Source of the DNA: an uncultured Bacilli bacterium
Lineage (GTDB): Bacteria > Bacillota_I > Bacilli_A > RF39 > UBA660
Length of the DNA: 64,000 nt
Reading direction: 5' to 3'
Assembly: GCA_934096815.1 (NCBI GenBank)
Contig: CAKOMY010000003.1
Location: forward strand, 1-64,000
Part shown: piece after piece, positions 34,415-43,296 of the stretch
How the letters are laid out: each line of letters starts with the position of its first letter
Numbering within the stretch: position 1 is the stretch's first letter
Notes under the pieces: generated by a model
Database searches by the model: none
Seen by the model: the letters and a program-made list of their open reading frames with translations, nothing else
Told to the model about the DNA's origin: nothing
Position numbers and translations under genes: made by a program

Positions 34415-37400
34415 ATGAAAAAAATAAATAAATTTATAATTAATAATAAAACAAAAGTATTAGTGTTATCATGTATCCTTTTAGTTCTATCATTTATAGG
34501 TATGAAACTAACAACAATAAATTACAATATCTTAGTTTATTTACCAAGTGAAATAGATACTATTAAAGGACAAGATATATTAACAGACGAATTTAATATG
34601 GGTTCTTATTCCATAGTAGTTGCTGAAAACTTATCTCCTAAAGAAATATTAAACTTAAAAGATAAAATTACTAAAGTTAAAGGAGTAAATGAAGTTTTAA
34701 GTATCTATGATGTATTAGGAACTAACATACCAATTGATGTTTTACCATCAGAAATTAAAGATAAAATTCATAAAGATAATACTGACTTAATGTTTATAAC
34801 TTTCAAGTATTCAACAAGTGATGAAAGAACCATTAATGCTGTAGAAGAAATAAGAAACATCACAGATCACAAATTAATGCAAGGTGGTATGAGTTCAATG
34901 GTCTTAGATACAATGAACTTATCTAATGAAGAAATAACTGTTTATGTAATAATTGCTGTAGTTCTTTGTTTATTAGTTCTTGAGTTATCTTTAGATTCAT
35001 ATGTTGTACCAATTCTTTTACTAGCTAACATAGGAATGGCTATCATGTTTAACTTTGGTACAAATGTATTTTTAGGAGATATCTCATATATAACAAAAGC
35101 CTTAGTTGCTGTTTTACAATTAGGTGTAACAACTGATTACTCAATATTCTTATATCATGCTTATGAAGATAAAAAAGAAAAAATGAATAAAGATGAGGCA
35201 ATGGAAGAAGCAATCTCTGAAACTTTTACATCAGTAGTAGGATCATCCTTAACAACAATTGCTGGTTTCCTAGTCTTATGTACAATGAAGTTAACATTAG
35301 GTACTGACCTCGGAATAGTTATGGCTAAAGGGGTATTACTAGGAATTATCTCAGTACTTACTATCTTCCCAAGTTTATTACTATTCTTTGATAAGCTAGT
35401 AACAAAAACAAAACATAAAAAATTAATGCCAAACTTTAATAAAATAAATACATTTATAGTAAACAACAACAAAGCATTCTTTGTAATATTCATTATTCTT
35501 TTAATACCTCTTTATTTAGCTAATAATAAAGTAGAAGTATATTATAAGTTAGATAGATCACTTCCAAGTTATTTAGAAAGTGTTAAAACAAATGAATTAT
35601 TAAAAGAAAAATATAATATAGTTAGTCCTCAAATCATTTTAGTAGATAAAAATCTAAAAATAGATGACTTAACAAATCTAACTAATGAATTATCATCATT
35701 AAAAGGAATTGACTTAACATTATCAACAACAAAACTCTCAGAATATGGTCTATCAGATAATATGATTAACTTATTTGATAGTGATAAATATAACTTAATA
35801 TTAATAAATTCTAAATATGATGTTGCAACTAATGAATTAAATAATCAAATCGAAGAAATAAATAAGATAGTAAAGAAATATGATAAAAATGGAATAGTTG
35901 CTGGAGAAGGAGCTTTAATGAAGGATTTAGTAACTATTTGTGATACTGACTTTAAAAATGTTAACTATTCATCAATCATATGTATTTTCTTAATCCTATT
36001 TATTATATTAAAGAATTTCTCCTTACCATTCTTATTAATAATAGCTATTGAAGGAGCAATCCTTGCTAACATGAGTATTTCATACTTTACAGGAAGTGTT
36101 CTACCATTTATTGCTCCAATCGTTTTAGGAACAATTCAATTAGGTGCAACAATTGATTATGCTATTTTAATAACTACAACATATGTAAATAATCGTAAAA
36201 CTAATAAGAGTAAAAAAGAATGTATGATTAATACTTTAAATTACTGTGGACACTCTGTTCTAGTAAGTGCTGCATGTTTCTTTGCTGCCACATTTGGAGT
36301 AGGAGTATATTCTAAAATTGAAATGATTGGTTCAATTTGTAACTTAATAAGTAGAGGAGCGTTAATAAGTATGTTATTCGTTTTAACTATCTTACCATCA
36401 ATTCTACTTATATTTGATAAATTAATAAATAAAACTAATATGAAAGGAAATAAAATGAAAAAATTAAATTTAGCTGCATTAACAGTTGTTATGCTAAGCC
36501 CTTTATGTGTTTTTGCCAATACTAAAAATGAAACTGTTTATTCTAAAATAGATGAAAATGGTAATGTTATTAGTACGACTGTTAATGAACAAATAAAAAA
36601 TACTAAAAAATTAGATACCATCGAAGATTATACGGAATTAGAAGATATTTTAAATATCTCATCAAACGATGAAATAACTAAATTAAATAAAAATATATCA
36701 ATTAATGCCTTTGGAAAAGATGTATTCTATCAAGGAACAAGTAAAAAATCTTTACCAATAGGAGTAAATATTAAATATTATCTAGACGGAAAAGAAGAAT
36801 CTTTAGATAATATCTTAGATAAATCAGGTAAAATTAAAATCGTAATTAATTTTACTAATAATGAAAAACATAATGCTTTAGTTAATGGAAAACAAGAAAC
36901 TATGTATACACCATTTTTAGTAACTATGGGAACTATGCTAGATAGTAATGTTACAAATATTAAAATTAATAATGGTAAAGTAGTTGCTAGTGGAAATAAA
37001 AATATGGTTGTTGGTATTTCTTCACCATACTTAAATAGAAGTTTAAATATAAGCGAATTATCTACTTTAAATACATTAACTCTATCTTATGAAACTGATA
37101 AATTTAAATTACCAACAATGTACTTTGTTGCAACTAATAAATTACTTTCTGATGCTGACTTATCTGTTTTTAATAAATTAGATGGATTAAATTCTAAAGT
37201 AGATGAATTACAAACTAATATGAATAAGATTGATAATGGCGCTAGTGACCTATCTAAAGGAATTAATAAATTAAAAAATTCATTATCATCATCAATTACT
37301 AATTTAAAAAATAATAATGAAGATGCTTTAGATGAAAAGACTCTTGCTGGTATTAGAACTCAAACTATGCAAACTGTTCAAAATACTTTTACTAATGATT

Positions 37401-38155
37401 ATAAAAAGAAATTAAGTGAAAGTGCTTGGATTAAAGTAGAAGAAAATTTAAAAAATTCAAATGATACTTATGTTACTGACTTAGCAACTAAAACTGTATC
37501 AAAAATATTATTATCTTATTTAGGTAGTGAAGAAGCTTTAAATAACTATATGTTATGTGTAAGTGGGAATATGGAATCATGCGCATATCTAATTCAAAAT
37601 AATTATGATATCAATAAAATAAATGCATTTGCTTTAACTTTAAAACAAGAAATAACATCACTTACGACAAATACAACTAATTATATTGCTGAAAACGTTT
37701 CTAAAAGTGTAGCATCAACAGTTGCTGAAGAAACAGCTATAAGTACTGCTGAATCAATTGTTAATACTTTAGCCCCAACCTTATCTAATCAAGTTAAAAA
37801 TGAATCCATTAAATCATTTACTTCATCACTAAATACATTATATACAAACATTGATTACATCGATTCAAATATGAACACATTATCAACTGGTATTACAACA
37901 TTTAACAAAGAAGGTATTGAAGAAATATCAGCATTAGTTAATGGACCTATTGCTTCATCAAAAGCTAGAGTAGAAGCATTAAGTAAACTAGCTGACAACT
38001 ATACTTCATATGCATCAAAAAGTACTAGCATAAATGATGAAACTAAGTTTATAATAGTGTTAGATGGTAAAGAAAAACAAGAAGAAAAAACAAACATAAC
38101 TGAGGAAACATCTAAAACAAATCTATGGACAAGAATTAAAAACTTGTTCAAATAA
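34415..38155 (+). CDS. MMPL/RND-type transporter fused to a secreted coiled-coil protein
   Basis: 1246 aa. Residues 1-675 form an MMPL/RND-type exporter with about 12 membrane helices, two extracytoplasmic loops and the repeated pattern GVTTDYSIFLYHAY and GATIDYAILITTTYV. At residue 681 a second beginning appears: MKKLNLAALTVVMLSPLCVFANTK, a typical signal peptide with AAAGGAAATAAA before its ATG (36455). The last 545 residues are extracytoplasmic with coiled coil, like proteins encoded next to MMPL or YhgE transporters. Either the two genes have fused or both products are made. The ATG at 34415 follows GGAGGG. Substrate unknown; lipids or drugs are typical. Confidence 0.82.
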   Translation: MKKINKFIINNKTKVLVLSCILLVLSFIGMKLTTINYNILVYLPSEIDTIKGQDILTDEFNMGSYSIVVAENLSPKEILNLKDKITKVKGVNEVLSIYDVLGTNIPIDVLPSEIKDKIHKDNTDLMFITFKYSTSDERTINAVEEIRNITDHKLMQGGMSSMVLDTMNLSNEEITVYVIIAVVLCLLVLELSLDSYVVPILLLANIGMAIMFNFGTNVFLGDISYITKALVAVLQLGVTTDYSIFLYHAYEDKKEKMNKDEAMEEAISETFTSVVGSSLTTIAGFLVLCTMKLTLGTDLGIVMAKGVLLGIISVLTIFPSLLLFFDKLVTKTKHKKLMPNFNKINTFIVNNNKAFFVIFIILLIPLYLANNKVEVYYKLDRSLPSYLESVKTNELLKEKYNIVSPQIILVDKNLKIDDLTNLTNELSSLKGIDLTLSTTKLSEYGLSDNMINLFDSDKYNLILINSKYDVATNELNNQIEEINKIVKKYDKNGIVAGEGALMKDLVTICDTDFKNVNYSSIICIFLILFIILKNFSLPFLLIIAIEGAILANMSISYFTGSVLPFIAPIVLGTIQLGATIDYAILITTTYVNNRKTNKSKKECMINTLNYCGHSVLVSAACFFAATFGVGVYSKIEMIGSICNLISRGALISMLFVLTILPSILLIFDKLINKTNMKGNKMKKLNLAALTVVMLSPLCVFANTKNETVYSKIDENGNVISTTVNEQIKNTKKLDTIEDYTELEDILNISSNDEITKLNKNISINAFGKDVFYQGTSKKSLPIGVNIKYYLDGKEESLDNILDKSGKIKIVINFTNNEKHNALVNGKQETMYTPFLVTMGTMLDSNVTNIKINNGKVVASGNKNMVVGISSPYLNRSLNISELSTLNTLTLSYETDKFKLPTMYFVATNKLLSDADLSVFNKLDGLNSKVDELQTNMNKIDNGASDLSKGINKLKNSLSSSITNLKNNNEDALDEKTLAGIRTQTMQTVQNTFTNDYKKKLSESAWIKVEENLKNSNDTYVTDLATKTVSKILLSYLGSEEALNNYMLCVSGNMESCAYLIQNNYDINKINAFALTLKQEITSLTTNTTNYIAENVSKSVASTVAEETAISTAESIVNTLAPTLSNQVKNESIKSFTSSLNTLYTNIDYIDSNMNTLSTGITTFNKEGIEEISALVNGPIASSKARVEALSKLADNYTSYASKSTSINDETKFIIVLDGKEKQEEKTNITEETSKTNLWTRIKNLFK

Positions 38156-38173
38156 AAAAGAAAGAGGTAAAAA

Positions 38174-38749
38174 ATGTTAAACAAATTAAACAAGTATTTA
38201 AATTCAGGAATAATACTAACAATCGTATTCTTATTAGTAGGAAGTATCTTAATAGTTAAACCAGATATATCATTTAATATTATATCTTATTTTATTGGAG
38301 CATCTCTTGTAGTATCAGGTATTTATCTATTTATTATTGACTCTAAAACAAATAATATCTTTATTAATGTATTTCTATATGCAATTCTTTTAACTTTAAT
38401 TGGTATCTTAATAATTTTAAATCCAGTTACATTAAAAGTAATATTACCAATATTCTTAGGACTATGGTTCTTAATATCAGGTATCTTTAAAATTAGATTA
38501 GATATTTACATGAAAGATGAATCATATTTTATCCTATCATTAATTACTAATATTATTACTGTAATATGTGGTGTTATTTTATTAATTAACCCAGTAGAAA
38601 GCGTAAGTGCTATTACAATTAGTTTAGGAATTATAATTGTTGTTTCAAGTATTTCATCTTTAATAGATATTATTATCTTTAAAAAGAATATTAATAGTGT
38701 AGTTAAATATTTAAAAGAAGAATATAATAGATTTAGTAATTATATATAA
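38174..38749 (+). CDS. HdeD-like membrane protein
   Basis: 191 aa with six hydrophobic helices in three hairpins, each containing an (I/L)NP or KPD turn (LIVKPDISF, IILNPVTLK, LLINPVESVSA), the hallmark of the HdeD/DUF308 family. It lies 18 bases after the transporter gene with AAGAGGTAAA before the ATG, so it is the last gene of the TetR-controlled operon. Possible stress or envelope role, not proven. Confidence 0.78.
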   Translation: MLNKLNKYLNSGIILTIVFLLVGSILIVKPDISFNIISYFIGASLVVSGIYLFIIDSKTNNIFINVFLYAILLTLIGILIILNPVTLKVILPIFLGLWFLISGIFKIRLDIYMKDESYFILSLITNIITVICGVILLINPVESVSAITISLGIIIVVSSISSLIDIIIFKKNINSVVKYLKEEYNRFSNYI

Positions 38750-38750
38750 A

Positions 38751-38780
38751 AAGATAGCCTAAAAAACTATCTTCTTCTTT
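38751..38780 (+). terminator. Intrinsic terminator of the transporter operon
   Basis: AAGATAG/CTATCTT stem followed by CTTCTTT. Confidence 0.6.
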
Positions 38781-38854
38781 ACTTCTAAATTGAAAGTTGA
38801 AAATTCGTTGATTTCGTAATTGAAATTCAAAATATAATTTGCTATAATGAATAT

Positions 38855-38963
38855 GTAAGCAAGACTTACATAAAATAAAAAGGAACACTTAATCTGGAAT
38901 GTTAAGTGATTACCTATAATAAGTTATATCACCAAAACCCCGTGTTTATGGTGTTTTTATTTT
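38855..38963 (+). ncRNA. Candidate antisense (antitoxin) RNA, copy A
   Basis: It starts about seven bases after TATAAT (38843-38848). First hairpin TGTAAG-CAAGA-CTTACA, second hairpin CACTTAA/TTAAGTG (38886-38908), then a CACCA..TGGTG terminator followed by TTTTTATTTT. It contains no plausible ORF. Its 3' end is complementary to the last codons and 3' region of the peptide gene at 38957-39052. Read on the other strand, the second hairpin is followed by TTCCTTTTTATTTT and can end the peptide mRNA. Confidence 0.65.
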
Positions 38964-39052
38964 AACACAATCATTTTAATGATGATGTAGAATAAAATAA
39001 AAATAATTATAAATAAATTAAATATTATAAAATATAATAATTTTTTATTCAC
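38957..39052 (-). CDS. Small hydrophobic peptide (toxin-like), copy A
   Basis: 31 codons from GTG 39052 to TAA. The peptide has Lys3-Lys4 at the N-terminus, then an almost uninterrupted Ile/Leu/Phe helix (LLYFIIFNLFIII..), and Lys26 and Lys31 at the end. AGAGGTGG lies 6-8 bases before the GTG. Copies A and B differ at two residues (Phe21Leu and Ile28Asn) while the other base changes are silent, so the frame is under selection. Single-helix peptides of this size with an antisense RNA are typical of type I toxins. Confidence 0.7.
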   Translation of the reverse strand: MNKKLLYFIIFNLFIIIFILFYIIIKMIVLK

Positions 39053-39216
39053 ATTAACCACCTCTTTCTATTACTAGAGTAGAGGCAATCACCTAAACAA
39101 TTAAATGTTCCTAAAAAATAAAATAACATATAAATATATGATAATCAAGAATAAAATTATGAATATTCGCATATGTTATAATTGAAATTCAAAATATAAT
39201 TTGCTATAATGAATAT

Positions 39217-39328
39217 GTAAGTAAGACTTACATAAAATAAAAAGGAACACTTAATCTGGAATGTTAAGTGATTACCCTTGATAAAAGTTTATCACCAAAA
39301 CCTCCTGTGTTTATGGTGATTTTATTTT
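39217..39328 (+). ncRNA. Candidate antisense (antitoxin) RNA, copy B
   Basis: Same layout as copy A. The first hairpin loop is TAAGA in place of CAAGA. The second hairpin is identical. The terminator stem is CACCA..TGGTG, followed by ATTTTATTTT. Confidence 0.65.
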
Positions 39329-39417
39329 AACACATTCATTTTAATAATGATGTATAATAAAATAAAAATAATAATAAATAAATTAAATATTATAAAATAT
39401 AATAGTTTTTTATTCAC
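39322..39417 (-). CDS. Small hydrophobic peptide (toxin-like), copy B
   Basis: 31 codons from GTG 39417, with the same GAGGTGG ribosome site. It matches copy A except Leu21 and Asn28; the other differences (for example TTA to CTA, ATA to ATT, ATC to ATT) do not change the residue. One hydrophobic helix with flanking Lys residues, presumably membrane-inserted. Confidence 0.7.
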   Translation of the reverse strand: MNKKLLYFIIFNLFIIIFILLYIIIKMNVLK

Positions 39418-39628
39418 ATTAACCACCTCTTTCTATTACTAGAGCAGAGGTAATCACCTAAACAATTAAATGTTTCATAAAAAATAAAATAACACATAAA
39501 TAAATCATAACCAAGAGTAAAATTATGAATATTCGTTTATTCATAAGATTAATTTATTTAATAATTATATACTATATTTTTTTGAACAATTATGATACTA
39601 TAAAATCAATTTGAAAGGAGAATATTAA

Positions 39629-40234
39629 ATGTATAATAATTTTGAATTAAATGAAACAACTGGAGTAGGATTAATTAAAGACGATAAAGATAAGAATATA
39701 TTAATTAAAACTGATGCTAATGAAGAACAATTAACAGCTATATTAGAAAAAGAAAATGAAATTGAAAACGAGCAAAATAAAATAGATAGAATAAAAAAAT
39801 TAATAAATAGTTATAATGATATTATGTTAACTAAAAAAATATTTTATTTTTTGTCGATCATATTTTTTATATTTGCATGTGATGCATTTATAGATTTTAA
39901 TGTTATGAAGTGCATGTATGGGTTTCCTTCATTGGCAATTGTGTTAGTATGTCCATATCTTAGTATAAAACTTGGAACATTTAAATATAATTTAAATCAG
40001 CGAAAGAAATTAGAAGAAAGTATAGAATAACCCGAAGAAAAAATAAAAAAGTTGAAAAAAGAATTGGAAAGTTTAAAATCAGAAGTACAAATTGAAGAAA
40101 TGAATCCAAAAGAAGTTGAAACTTTTGTAATTAATTATCCAAAACAAATTGTAGAAGAAAACACAAATAGTTATTATAACGCTCAATCGGGACCTGTAAA
40201 ATTCAAATCATTAAGAAAAGAATTTGAGAAGTAG
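39629..40234 (+). pseudogene. Membrane-hairpin/coiled-coil protein gene split by an in-frame TAA
   Basis: The first part (133 codons) has a coiled coil (EKENEIENEQNKIDRIKKL), two membrane helices (about residues 70-110) and the start of a second coiled coil (NQRKKLEESIE). TAA at 40028 interrupts, and the same frame continues with PEEKIKKLKKELESLKSEV to a TAG after 40231, finishing the coiled coil and a polar tail. The layout equals that of the intact gene at 41417, suggesting one former gene with a GAA-to-TAA change. The downstream part might restart at TTG 40052. Function unknown. Confidence 0.6.
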
Positions 40235-40259
40235 TCTTAATAAAGGACTATTTTTTTTT
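40232..40259 (+). terminator. Intrinsic terminator
   Basis: TAGTCTT/AGGACTA hairpin (with one G-T pair) followed by T9. Confidence 0.75.
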
Positions 40260-40326
40260 AATGAAATTAAATGTGAACGAATAGTGAACGCAAATTAAAA
40301 GAAGATAAATTAATATCTCCTAATAA

Positions 40327-41313
40327 CTATTTCTTTTTAGTTAATTCCTTAACTTTATCTTTATTTTCTTTACTATACCCATATAATACATCAGGATACA
40401 TATTCATCATATCTTGATATAATTCTTCTAATGCTTTATTTTGTTTACGAATTATTGGACTAACATTAGTAATTGTAATACTTTTACCTAATTTATTAAC
40501 ACCATATAGTATCTTATTTGTAACAATTCCATTTTGTCTCATTACAAATTGATATACCCATAATAAATCTTTAACTTCAATAACAGATAATCCTGTATCA
40601 TAACATACAATATAATCGTTACTTAAGAATACCTTACATATTTTATTATGAATACCTTTGCCGTTATCTACATCATTTAAAACTTTTTCTATCTTATCAC
40701 TATATTTTTCTAATAATTTTTTACTCTTATTAATTTTAACTACATAAATAATTATAAGTACTAAACCAACTATAACAATTATTCCGCTAAAGATAAGCAT
40801 ATAATTAATATCTTCATCTGGATTATAATATGTATCTAAATAATAATCACCAACCGCATTTTTAACTTGATCTACTGTATAAGTATAATCATCATCACTT
40901 AAATAATCTTTTAATAATTCATATGCTTTATCTTCTATTTTTTTAGCTTGCCCATAAATAGTTAATGTTTCTGGCTTAATATCTGTTAGTCCTAAAGAAT
41001 AATTTTGAATATCTTTTAAAAAATTTAAATGTGTATCATTTAAAACTACAACATAAGGTTTTTTCTGATTATCATAAGCCAAATAATATTTTAAAACTTT
41101 AGTGTCTTCCTTTTGAGTAGCAAAATAATCATCAAGTAAATCAACATCGATCTTAGCATAAGTTAATTCTTCTGTAACTCTATCTAAATAAACTGCTTCT
41201 TGACTACTTAATGCCCAGTAAAATAACCCACCAATTAATATTCCAAGTAGACATATAATAATTCCAATAACAAGCAATGCCTTAGAATAAACTTTCTTCA
41301 CAAATTCTTCCAT
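40327..41313 (-). CDS. Two-helix membrane protein, unknown
   Basis: 328 aa. Membrane helices at residues 11-35 and about 170-192 enclose an extracytoplasmic domain of about 135 residues. The cytoplasmic C-terminal half contains DYIVCYDTGLSVIEVKDLLWVY and a beta-rich pattern like PH-type or DUF6709-like domains of Firmicute membrane proteins, though the match is only suggestive. GAGGTGTTTAGAG lies before the ATG. The next gene upstream on this strand is another membrane protein. Confidence 0.6.
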   Translation of the reverse strand: MEEFVKKVYSKALLVIGIIICLLGILIGGLFYWALSSQEAVYLDRVTEELTYAKIDVDLLDDYFATQKEDTKVLKYYLAYDNQKKPYVVVLNDTHLNFLKDIQNYSLGLTDIKPETLTIYGQAKKIEDKAYELLKDYLSDDDYTYTVDQVKNAVGDYYLDTYYNPDEDINYMLIFSGIIVIVGLVLIIIYVVKINKSKKLLEKYSDKIEKVLNDVDNGKGIHNKICKVFLSNDYIVCYDTGLSVIEVKDLLWVYQFVMRQNGIVTNKILYGVNKLGKSITITNVSPIIRKQNKALEELYQDMMNMYPDVLYGYSKENKDKVKELTKKK

Positions 41314-41375
41314 AATCTCTAAACACCTCTAACATAATTATATAAGTTAAGTATGCATATTTCAACTTAGAAATC

Positions 41376-41407
41376 ATAAAAAATCATAGTACGCTTTATA
41401 CCATGAT
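41376..41407 (-). terminator. Intrinsic terminator (minus strand)
   Basis: Minus-strand ATCAT-G-GTA/TAC-T-ATGAT hairpin followed by TTTTTT, after the gene at 41417. Confidence 0.65.
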
Positions 41408-41416
41408 CTATTTATT

Positions 41417-42148
41417 TCACTTTACTAAAGTTTTACCTTTTTGCTCTAATTGTTTTTTTATTACTTTAATTTCACTTTGATTATAATTTCTTTCTAACTT
41501 TTCATCTAAAGTTCCATTTTGATACCAACGGTTATATTTTTGTTCATTATAACCTAAATCATATAATAAACTTAATCTATCTCTAAGAGCTTTTAACTGC
41601 TTTATATCATCAACTTTTCTAGGTACATATTCCATTTCAGTATAATATTTGCTTTTATCTTCTTTTAATTTTGATAAGATTTGTTTTTCTTCTTCTAATT
41701 TCTTCTTTAAATATTCGAGTTCCTGTGCGATACCATTACCTTTCTTTTTATCTTTTTTAAAATAATAAAATTGATTTATATCAGAAAGTCCACCTATTAA
41801 AAGACATACAAATGTTGTATATAAAAGAACTGCATTTTTAGGACTTATAGAGATTCCTAAAAAATTATAAGGATAGTTAATAACTGATTCGGGAAATATT
41901 AAATCATAAATAAAACAATGAAGGATTCCTAAAAATACTAAACCGAATGGTAATATTGGAAGATAAATTCGATGTTTATATTTATTTGCTTCAGAAGTTA
42001 ATTTTATTATACGTTTTTCTATTTCTTCAATTAAATTTTCCTGAATTAAAACTTTATTTAAATTGTCATAATATTCAGTTACTCTTTGATTACCATTTTC
42101 ATCACTTACAATTACATTATTATTCACACAAAAGTATTCTTTATTCAT
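41417..42148 (-). CDS. Membrane-hairpin protein flanked by coiled coils
   Basis: 243 aa. An N-terminal region with a short coiled coil (IEEIEKRIIKLTSEANKY) is followed by two membrane helices (about residues 60-110), a longer coiled coil (AQELEYLKKKLEEEKQILSK) and a basic C-terminus. The ATG at 42148 has GGAGG six bases upstream. It resembles the broken gene at 39629 in layout and may be its intact relative. Function unknown. Confidence 0.6.
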   Translation of the reverse strand: MNKEYFCVNNNVIVSDENGNQRVTEYYDNLNKVLIQENLIEEIEKRIIKLTSEANKYKHRIYLPILPFGLVFLGILHCFIYDLIFPESVINYPYNFLGISISPKNAVLLYTTFVCLLIGGLSDINQFYYFKKDKKKGNGIAQELEYLKKKLEEEKQILSKLKEDKSKYYTEMEYVPRKVDDIKQLKALRDRLSLLYDLGYNEQKYNRWYQNGTLDEKLERNYNQSEIKVIKKQLEQKGKTLVK

Positions 42149-42283
42149 AATAACCTCCATCAATTGATTAATATTATAGCATATAACAATGAAAAAATTA
42201 ACATTTTGGTTATATTAATGTAAAATATTTTAAATTTATAGTTATATTTAATAATTTTTTGTTATAATCAAGGTGTGATGTAC

Positions 42284-43168
42284 ATGAAAAAGAAATATAA
42301 AATTTTAATACTTTTTTTAATAATAATAGGAGTAATATCTAATAATTATATATGGTTTAGATTATATTCAAGAGAAAAAGACAAGTTAAAACAAGCTATA
42401 ATCCCTTCATTAAAGGATGATTATTATACTAACCAATTAATTCTTTCAAAAAAAAATAACAATTATAGCTTTTATGATTATGAAAACATATTAAATAAAT
42501 ATTATAGTAGTTTAAAATATAGTTATATTATTAACAATTTTCCATTAGTACAGCAAAATCCTGATTATCCTAATGGTTGTGAAGCAGCTAGTGCCACAAT
42601 GCTATTAAAACATTACGGTATTGATATTGACATGAAAGAATATGTTGATAATTATTTACCAAAGGAAGAAGTTTATGAAAAAGATGGTCTTAGATATGGA
42701 CCAGATCCTAGTAAATATTATGCTGGAGATCCTGGCGATTCTTCTAGAGGATGGGGAACATTTTTACCAGTAATAAAAAATTCATTGTATACCATTTTTA
42801 AAGATAAACTTCCCGAAGGTACAGTAGGTCATGTTTATACTTCTGATGATAAATTACCTTTAGAAGAATATGTTCAAAATGGTAATCCTGTCTTAGTATG
42901 GACAACAACTGATTATAGTGAAGCCAAAGATATTTATGAATGGTTTAGTTATGATAAATCAAGAACTTATACTTATCCTAAAAATGCCCATGTTGTAGTA
43001 ATAGTTGGTATGGATAAAAACTATTATTACATTAATGATCCCTTAAAAAATGAAAAAGCAATTAAAGTATCAAGAAAGAAATTTAATAAAAGTTATGATT
43101 CAATGGGAAGACAAGCGTTATACATTGAAATAACTAATATTTATGAAGAAAGATCAGTTTTAAATTAA
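42284..43168 (+). CDS. Membrane-anchored C39-like cysteine peptidase
   Basis: 294 aa. An N-terminal membrane anchor (residues 6-24) is followed by an extracytoplasmic papain-like domain of the Peptidase_C39_2 type: catalytic Cys99 in PNGCEAASATMLLKHYG, His in NAHVVVIVGMD and YYYINDP supplying Asp/Asn. These proteins are common in Gram-positives, with few known substrates. The start is taken at 42284, eight bases after AAGGTG; ATG 42278 and GTG 42275 are alternatives. A TATAAT at 42263 gives a very short leader. It has no ABC transporter partner, unlike true bacteriocin C39 peptidases. Confidence 0.82.
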   Translation: MKKKYKILILFLIIIGVISNNYIWFRLYSREKDKLKQAIIPSLKDDYYTNQLILSKKNNNYSFYDYENILNKYYSSLKYSYIINNFPLVQQNPDYPNGCEAASATMLLKHYGIDIDMKEYVDNYLPKEEVYEKDGLRYGPDPSKYYAGDPGDSSRGWGTFLPVIKNSLYTIFKDKLPEGTVGHVYTSDDKLPLEEYVQNGNPVLVWTTTDYSEAKDIYEWFSYDKSRTYTYPKNAHVVVIVGMDKNYYYINDPLKNEKAIKVSRKKFNKSYDSMGRQALYIEITNIYEERSVLN

Positions 43169-43296
43169 TAAAATTTTAAAATAGTATAAAAAATCTATAT
43201 TGACTGAAAATATATTTAAAGTTATAATTTTTATATAGACTATAGTGTAAAGGTATATTATATTTTTTTAATTAATTAGAAAGGAAGTAATATTGA

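Larger units (their letters stand above)
38820..39148. repeat. Type I toxin-antitoxin-like element, copy A
   Basis: About 300 bases repeated at 39182 and 45426. Outer promoters face inward: TTGAAA-17-TATAAT on the plus strand (38820-38848) and TTGATT-17-TATTTT on the minus strand (39148-39120). Between them lie an antisense RNA gene and a small hydrophobic ORF, overlapping at their 3' ends. Confidence 0.8.
39182..39514. repeat. Type I toxin-antitoxin-like element, copy B
   Basis: Tandem copy of the element at 38820, about 90% identical over the core. Plus promoter TTGAAA-17-TATAAT at 39182-39210; minus promoter TTGGTT-17-TATTTT at 39514-39486. Confidence 0.8.

Noticed and set aside
34403..38749. 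Prophage or integrated element around the transporter region
   Set aside because: No integrase, phage structural genes or attachment-site repeats were seen; the region is accessory in flavour only.
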